Shown: positions 57,756 through 64,000 of the stretch, in pieces
How positions within the stretch are numbered: position 1 is the first letter of the stretch
Layout of the letters: every line of letters starts with the position of its first letter
Origin: Tuctoria greenei
Lineage: Eukaryota > Streptophyta > Magnoliopsida > Poales > Poaceae
Assembly (NCBI GenBank): GCA_036927565.1
Contig: JAYESD010000004.1
Span: forward strand, 164,645,697 to 164,709,696
Reading direction: 5' to 3'
Length of the DNA stretch: 64,000 nucleotides
Program-made: the position numbers and the translations under genes
Notes under the pieces: model-generated
Told to the model about the DNA's origin: nothing
The model's database searches: none
Seen by the model: the letters and a program-made list of their open reading frames with translations, nothing else

Positions 57756-60480
57756 GGCACTCTCAAGCACTTCTTGAGCTGGGAGACATGAAACACATCA
57801 TGAACATCGAAAAAATGAGCTGGCATCTCCAATTTATATGCTACTTCTCCTCTTTTGTCCCGAATCTCAAGCGGCCCAATGTATCGAGGTGCCAGCTTGC
57901 CTCTTACGTTAAACCTCTTATGACCTCTCATTGGCGACACCTTGAGGTAAATGGAGCTCCCACTTCAAAGACTAGTTTCCTTCGCCTATTATCCGCATAA
58001 CCTTTTTGCCTTGATTGAGCAACCCTCAAGTTTTCACGAATAACCTGAACTTGCTTTTTAGTTTCTAGCAACACATCTGGACCAAATACTTGAGTTTCCC
58101 CTGTCTCATTCCAGAACAAAGGTGTCCTACACTTCCTTCCATAGAGTGCTTCATAGGGTGACATTTACAAACTGGCTTGGTAACTATTGTTATATGAGAA
58201 TTCCATGTACGGTAAACTCTTGTCCCAACTTTTCCCATGCTTCAAAGCACACGCTCTTAACATATCCTCTAAAATCTGATTGGTCCTCTCAGTTTGTCCA
58301 TCCGTTTGAGGGTGATATGCTGAGATGAAATTCAATATTGTCCCCAAAGCTTCATGCAATTTTTGCTAGAACCTGGACGTAAATTGAGAACCTCTATCCG
58401 ACCCTATCTTCTTCGGAACTCCATGCAAACATGCTATTCTTACCATATACAGTTCCACCAATTTCTCTCCATTAAAGGTGGTTTTGATTGGAATAAAGTG
58501 AACTGACTTAGTCAAACGATCCACAATTACCCAAATCGAGTCATAACCGGACTGAGTTTGCGGCAATCCAACTATAAAGTCCATACCGATCTATGCCCAC
58601 TTCCATTCCGGAATCTTCAATGGCTGCAATAGTCCAGCTGGTCTTTGGTATTCTGCCTTGACTTGTTGGCACACATTACACAACGCTACATATTCATCTA
58701 CGTCCTTTTTCATGCTAGCCCAGCAGTAACAAGTCTTCAAATCCTTATACATGTTCGTACAACCAGGGTGAATTGAGTAAGGTGAATCATGTGCCTCATT
58801 TAATATGGTCTCCTAAATATGCTTCACATTGGGCACAACAATTCTTTTTCCAAGCCATAGGGTACCATGTTCATCCTCATCAAATCTGAATCCTATTCCC
58901 TCTTTGGTCCTTTCCTTGATTTCCTGGATTTCCTCATCCTTGGTCTGACCTTCTCTAATTTCTTGCTCCAAGGTCGGATTTAACTCCATTATCCCCATCC
59001 CGTTCACAAATCCAAGATTCAATCATTCAAACTCCTTACATAACTCGGGTGACAGCTCTCGAACTGTGAGTTGGTGACTTACTCCTTTCCGGCTCAAAGC
59101 ATCGGCCACGACATTAGCCTTTCCTGGATGATAGTTGATTCTTGCATCATAATCCTTGATGAGCTCCAACCATCTTCGTTGCCTTAAATTTAGGTCTCTT
59201 TGTGTGAAAATATACTTTAGGCTCTTGTGATCCGTATAAATTTCACACCTATGTCCAAGGATATAGTGTCTCCAAATTTTTAATGCGTGTACCACAGCTG
59301 CAAGTTCCAAATCATGCGTTGGATAATTCAGCTCATGTTTCTTCAATTGTCTCAATGCATAGGTGACCACTTGACCTTCTTGCATAAGCACGCATCCAAG
59401 TCCTTGTCTTGATGCATCACAATAGATATCAAAACTTTTGCTCACATTTGGCAAATACCAAAACTGGGTTGTGGTTAACCTTGTCTTCAACTCGTCAAAA
59501 CTTTCTTGAAAATCTTGAGTCCATTGGAATGCTTTCCCTTTCATTAACAGTCTCGTCATTGGCTTGGCTATTTTGGAAAAGTCCTTGATAAATCGACGGT
59601 AATATCCAGCCATCCCAAGAAAATTTCGGATCTACTTTACATTTTGCGGTGGCTCCCATTTAAACACGTCCCTCACTTTTCCAGGGTCAACCGATACTCC
59701 TCCTCCTGAAATAATATGACCCAAAATGACACCTCCCTTAACCAAAACTAGCACTTGCTGAATTTGGCGTACAATTGGTGCTGCCTCAATTTCTGTAACG
59801 TGAGCCTCAAGTGTTCCTCATGTTCCTTCTCATCCTCCAAGTAGATCATTATATCATCAATTGACACCACTACAAACTTATCCAAGTACTCGATGAAGAC
59901 CTTATTCATGAGGTACATAAAATAGATAGGTGCATTGGTCAATCCAAAGGACATCACTGTGTACTCATAAGATCCATACTACGTCCTAAAAGTTGTCTTG
60001 GGTATGTTCGATGGTCTAATCTTCATTTCAAAGTATCCTAACCTTAAATCGATCTTAGAGAAGACACAAGCACCCTTCATCTGATCAAACAAGTCTTCTA
60101 TGCGGGGCAAGGTGTACTTGTTCTTGATGGTCACTGCATTGAGAGCACGGTAATCCACACACATCTGTTGGGATCCATCCTTCTTGTCCACAAACAGAAC
60201 AGCCACTCCCGAAGGTGAAGAGCTTGGGCGAATAAAACCTTTCTCTAGTTGCTCTTGAATTTGCTTCATGAGCTCCGTTAACTCCTTAGGAGGCATCCTA
60301 TATGGCCTCTTAGCTATAGGTGCAGTTCCAGGTATAAATCAATAACAAACTCAATATCTCGATCGGGTGGCATACCTGGCAACTCATGCGGGAACACATC
60401 CAAAAATTCACATACCACCGGAATCTCCTCAATTGCGGCACCTTCTAGCATGTTAACCTTATTAAGTGGTGTGCATACCA
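57756..60480 (-). pseudogene. Tekay-like pol: RT, RNase H, integrase (broken)
   Basis: Right to left. The RT N-terminal part has IEFVIDL near 60350, then SPSGVAVLFVDKKDGSQQMC and RPSNIPKTTFRT (59979-60296). The RT palm with SIDDIMIYLEDEKEHEEHL is in 59748-59957. RNase H at 59023-59613 is well kept (DIYCDASRQGLGCVLMQEG, IYTDHKSLKYIFTQRDL, NYHPGKANVVADALSRKG). Integrase core: MDFIVGLPQTQSGYDSIWVI and SDRGSQFTSRF (58366-58584), YHPQTDGQTERTNQILEDML (58165-58359), MSPYEALYGRKCRTPLFW (57928-58164). C-terminal: KRFNVRGKLAPRYIGPLEI and VFHVSQLKKCL. Stops or shifts lie near 59970, 59740, 59020, 58810, 58585, 58365, 58164 and 57930. Everything upstream of the RT start is missing. Confidence 0.9.
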
Positions 60481-60950
60481 AGCTAAAGGAACTAGAGCAC
60501 TCTTCAATCCCACCCCTTGAGTGGAGACCATAATCTCATCCATGATGAATGATAATAGGGCTCCTTCATCTCTAGCATGAATGTGTTCATGGATTGGTGA
60601 AGCCAACCCATGACATGAGTGTTGGATGAGGAGCCAACTATACATCCCATGATGGAGGCAAACCAAGAAGAACTCTTGGAGCCTCCCCCAATCTTGGAGA
60701 TGGATGACTTTGGCTCCTACTGGAAGCTAAAATTCTTCTGTGGAAGGAAATGGTGTTGCCTAGCGGACACTTGTTGAGGTACGCCATGAATCATCTTGTA
60801 GTTGAGCACTTTCATCCACGTTGGCCATCCCATGAAATGGGTTAGCCAACACTACCCTATTTTCACACAAAAGGAGAAAAAAACAAGGGTAATCCTGTCT
60901 AATAGCTATTTGTACATATAGCTCAATCACAAGTGATATTTATCCTTCAC
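60481..60950 (-). other. leader-like sequence left of the Athila-like LTR
   Basis: No longer similar to the Tekay-like pol. Short open frames exist but none resembles gag. The orientation and nearness to the primer site suggest 5' leader of the element whose LTR is at 61074-62599. The rest of its internal region is absent. Confidence 0.5.
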
Positions 60951-61073
60951 CAGCAACGGCGCCAGAAATGCTTGTTGCTAACAAATCATCCCCGGCAACG
61001 GCGCTAGAAGTGCTTGTTGACAGCTACTATGAAACATTAACAAATCATCCCTGGCAACAGCGCTAGAAATTCT
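60951..61073 (-). repeat. triplicated primer-binding-site / LTR-end block
   Basis: Three copies of GGCAACGGCGCYAGAARTGCTTGTTG-like sequence at about 60952, 60993 and 61052, two of them preceded by caaatcatccc. On the minus strand each reads as LTR end plus the primer site TGGCGCCGTTGCCGGGG complementary to an Asp tRNA as used by Athila and related gypsy elements. Confidence 0.7.
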
Positions 61074-62599
61074 TGTTGACATTTCTGACATCACAGATCA
61101 TCACTCGAAAGAGATGAGATCCACAAGCACACGGAAACTTTCGTGTAGCATTTCACCCAAGAGTATTCCCAAGGGTATCGTATTTATCCCAAAGGAAGGC
61201 AATGGAGTAAAGTAAACACTACTCTTATGATCAAGCTATAGGATACTAATCAATTATCAAGACAGGGGTAAGTTGATAATATATGTGTAGTGTGACACAC
61301 ACCTAAGCAATCTATTTTAAAGGGTAAATGGCTCCTAATGTAGGTTAGACTAAGAGTTGGGAAGTTGCTCCTACAATACATCTAATATACATATACATAG
61401 CCTAGGTTAGATACTAATGAGCATGTCAATGGTAAATCCTTATGCTAAGTTGTTCAACACATCGAGCACGGGTTCACCCCTAGCAATAATAGGAAGACTC
61501 ACACCAAGAGTCTGTGGCATAGCCGAACATCGAGGATTACAATGGACAGATAGGGTTGTAATCACCTACTGCCTACCTCTTCAATCCGTGAGTCTACGAG
61601 ACATCCAACCCTACTTACTATCCTAGCTCCATGCTAGCATACTAAGTAAATACCTTAGAGGCTTGAGTACTAGTACCTCTCTAAGGCAATGACTAACATA
61701 AACATCATTGAACCAATGTTGAGACATAGCATAAGTTATTCATATTAACATGATCATATCATAACTCATTAGACTATAGTGAGGGTTTGTAGTATTTATG
61801 ATGATGTATTAGGAGTGATATGGCATAATAATAAAGACTACTCCTACCACATACATGGAATCCACAATCAAACAAGAAATGATTCATCCAAGTATATGAA
61901 TAAAAGAAGACTGAAGATAATATATATATTATGCATAAAGTCACAAATATAAGAACATATACATGAGGCACACCTTTCTTAACTTGGACTTGGGACTAGA
62001 GGCTCTCCTCTCTATAGCCTAGCTCAACTAAGGACTAAGAGAACTAGTGTATACAATAGAATGATGCTCAAGTGGTGTGTATTAAAGTGAAGGGTGATGG
62101 GTCCTATTTATAGGTGGAGAAGGGTCGGTTCCCGCCACCAAAAGCGCGCAAATAATTCACCACTGACCTCTTCAAGCCGGGAGGAGCCAACACGTGGAAG
62201 CTGACCGAGCTTGGCGCTAGGACCAGGTCGACCGACAAGGGGGATCAGTCGACCTAGTCTTCACACCTTTTAATGTGTGCTTTCTCCAGGTCACTACCAG
62301 GTGGGTCCCATCCCTTGATATGGGTGCTACACCGTTGGATAGCCTCGAATACTTCTATTTGTGGGCCATTTGATCCATGTGGTGCCACATGTTGGTGCTT
62401 GATTGGCTGGGATGATATTTTTTAGGATCCATCCCCTTGTTTTACTTCAATTCTGTATAAAAATACCTGCATGCACCAATTTCTCCAAGTACAAGTGGAA
62501 ATAGGTTAAATAAAAAGGTGATGTGTGCAATAAATGATATTTTCTTCACATAATTGAGTTATATTGACGGGTGAAATTGGTATATAACAGCCGTCAACA
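61074..62599 (-). repeat. Athila-like gypsy 5' LTR
   Basis: Plus-strand TGTTGACATTTC...GCCGTCAACA, 1526 bp, with 7-bp TGTTGAC/GTCAACA ends. The primer-site block lies on its left, so it is the 5' LTR of a minus-strand element. A TATA box (TATAAATAGG on the minus strand) is at about 62103-62112. The other LTR is not in the window. No target duplication can be tested because the left side is truncated. Confidence 0.72.
62103..62112 (-). promoter_or_regulatory. TATA box of the Athila-like LTR
   Basis: Minus strand TATAAATAGG, about 1.0 kb upstream of the LTR end and with good consensus. Confidence 0.55.
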
Positions 62600-62829
62600 A
62601 CCATAACGTTTTCCTTTTGTCAATCATATAGTTTACTTTTGCTAAACTATATTCCCTTAAATGATACATACTCCACTTCATATCCATTTCTACTAAGTTT
62701 CATTCTATTTTCTCCTCATTTTTGCTGTCCTATACACCACAGAGTCAAACCAGTCCTCCCCAGCCATGCTACTAAGTTTTGATTTATGAATACATTCATT
62801 GTTCAAGTACTTAATTGCATATTATTTTG
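62600..62829. other. flank without recognisable feature
   Basis: AT-rich. No ORF and no LTR ends seen. Confidence 0.5.
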
Positions 62830-63720
62830 CGCAATTCATATAGATAGAGAATCCGAGGAAGGCGATTGACGAGAAGCACGACGTGGAGGAGAATAAATCT
62901 TTATTTGATCTGTCGGGCCGAGGTTCATCGATGAGTATATTAACTGAACCTTCACTAACTTTATTCTCAACCGAAGGCAAGCCCTGGCTTGCATTTAAGA
63001 GTTATTGCAAAATTTTGCTTTTATATCACTCATATGCCTAGAGTCCTATATATGTATTAGGGCTAAGATGTTTGAATACTCCAAATGCATGACCCACAAT
63101 CCATATATTATATGGGTAGGTTTATAGCTCGATGAGTTGAATTGCCATGCTAATGTTATAGGAAATCCGATAGAAGTTGAGTAGTTGGAATCTATTGGCG
63201 AGATAGCAATATTGTCACATAGGCTTGGTTATGATAGAGCATTGTTTAAGAAGTTGAATATGTGACCGGGCAGCAGGGCAGTATGCTGCGAGACATGGTC
63301 TCACGTGCGTAGCCCTACCTATGTCAATTGAGGAACAATCCGTGTGTGGCTCCACTAAACAAGTTTGAGTTGTACCAGAATGCATACTGGATATATGGGC
63401 CCCAGAAAATCGATGAAACTTGTAAACATGGACTCAAGGCATACCCCACTGCCGATAGGGGTGGGATGAGGGTAGCGAGGTGTAAATCCGCTAGCGAGCA
63501 CAAACACGCTCCGTGTAGGGACCTTTTACCCGCGATGGTAGGACTGGTTCGGCGTTTAGGTTCTTTGTGAAAGGTGGCTGCGTATGACGTCTTGAGGAGC
63601 ACCGCACGCTTCTTAAGTATGGGTGTGCATGTCGTGCAATCCGAGTGTCATTGATTGCAATCTCTGTCCTTCACGCTTAAGGATTGAGTACCGCTTGTTC
63701 ACTGTGTCATGATTTTTGAC
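62830..63720 (+). repeat. decayed gypsy LTR-like remnant (tentative)
   Basis: Stretches such as gtgaccgggcagcagggcag, cctatgtcaattgaggaaca, gcatactggatatatgggcc and aggcataccccactgccgat resemble a grass gypsy LTR that I know by its wording but cannot name. No terminal TG/CA, purine tract or primer site was found. ORFs here look accidental. Confidence 0.4.
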
Positions 63721-64000
63721 GGTCCTTAAGTGCCATATTTAGATCGTCAATTCACCTCATAATGGGCACAAAAGAGAAACACAACATAGTGGTAGGGTCA
63801 AGAAATAACCAATTCGACAAGTGCTAGTGTTTATTTGTATGCAGAAGAATTCAGACTCAAAATACCAAGACATGGAGGGAGTAATCCATAAAATTGGGTT
63901 TCGACGAATCAAGCGACGCCACATGTCATCACATGAATAAAATGTCCAACAAATAGAGGTATCCGAGGCTATCAAATTGTTTAGCACCAATATCAGGGGA
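63721..64000. other. no feature seen
   Basis: No ORF of note. atggagggagtaatcc near 63875 resembles a MITE end, without partner. Confidence 0.4.

Larger units (their letters stand above)
24978..60480 (-). mobile_element. Tekay-like gypsy element, 3' part, split by nested insertions
   Basis: In minus orientation. The 3' LTR occupies 24978-25187 plus 53124-55726, the purine tract 55727-55740, the chromodomain remnant 55741-55976, and the integrase-to-RT region 57756-60480. A copia element with its own nest separates the LTR halves. A copia solo LTR separates chromodomain and integrase. Protease, gag, primer site and 5' LTR are absent: homology stops near 60480, where Athila-like sequence begins. 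Confidence 0.85.

Noticed and set aside
63324..63602. Overlapping ORFs on both strands in the right-end remnant
   Set aside because: No domain, inside LTR-like sequence, both strands open by chance.

Overview
This window is repeat-dense nuclear DNA from a plant, most likely a grass. The signs are nested LTR retrotransposons of the Ty3/gypsy (Tekay-like, Tat/Retand-like, Athila-like) and Ty1/copia (Sirevirus-like) types, a Stowaway-type MITE, eukaryotic TATA boxes, and GC-rich host gene remnants. The species cannot be fixed from the sequence. I see no intact protein-coding gene, tRNA, rRNA or CRISPR array. All long coding regions are interrupted by nonsense or frameshift changes.

Layout. (1) 1-4724: the 3' half of a plus-strand chromodomain gypsy element (RNase H, integrase, chromodomain) and its 3' LTR. 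(2) 4996-12241 and 23921-24602: an old host segment arranged as two diverged tandem copies. Each copy ends in a pseudogene of a WRN-type 3'-5' exonuclease. Foldback elements, a Stowaway MITE, a copia LTR scrap and a broken small gene with an acidic tail (10226-10656) lie among them. (3) 12242-23920: a complete-ended, minus-strand Sirevirus-like copia element of 11.7 kb. It has LTRs packed with CGGACTAGTCCG-type palindromes and an extra ORF between pol and the 3' LTR. (4) 24978-60480: a minus-strand Tekay-like gypsy element whose 3' LTR was opened by later insertions. These are a plus-strand copia element (25188-53118, TSD AAATA), inside that an inverted solo gypsy LTR (31589-50462, TSD ACATT), and inside that a 13,067-bp Tat/Retand-like element (31714-44780, TSD ACAGC) plus a copia solo LTR (45349-47157, TSD CATAC). 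A further copia solo LTR (55982-57750, TSD CTTCC) splits the Tekay integrase/chromodomain region. (5) 60490-62599: leader, triplicated primer-binding-site block and 5' LTR of an Athila-like element in minus orientation. (6) 62600-64000: a decayed LTR-like remnant and unassigned sequence.

The most interesting coding structure is on the plus strand of the Tat/Retand element (about 33.1-36.6 kb), opposite to its gag-pol. It is an antisense gene with an N-terminal domain of the type annotated as putative gypsy-type transposase. It has a 77-bp GT-AG intron that keeps the frame, a long Pro/Ala/Glu/Val repeat tract and a coiled-coil C-terminal region. The second most striking signal is the same 12-bp palindrome arrayed in LTRs of both a copia and a gypsy element.

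Functionally the window is a layered record of insertions. Exact target-site duplications and matching coding breaks let the order be reconstructed: Tekay, then copia, then the gypsy LTR, then Retand and the copia solo LTR.
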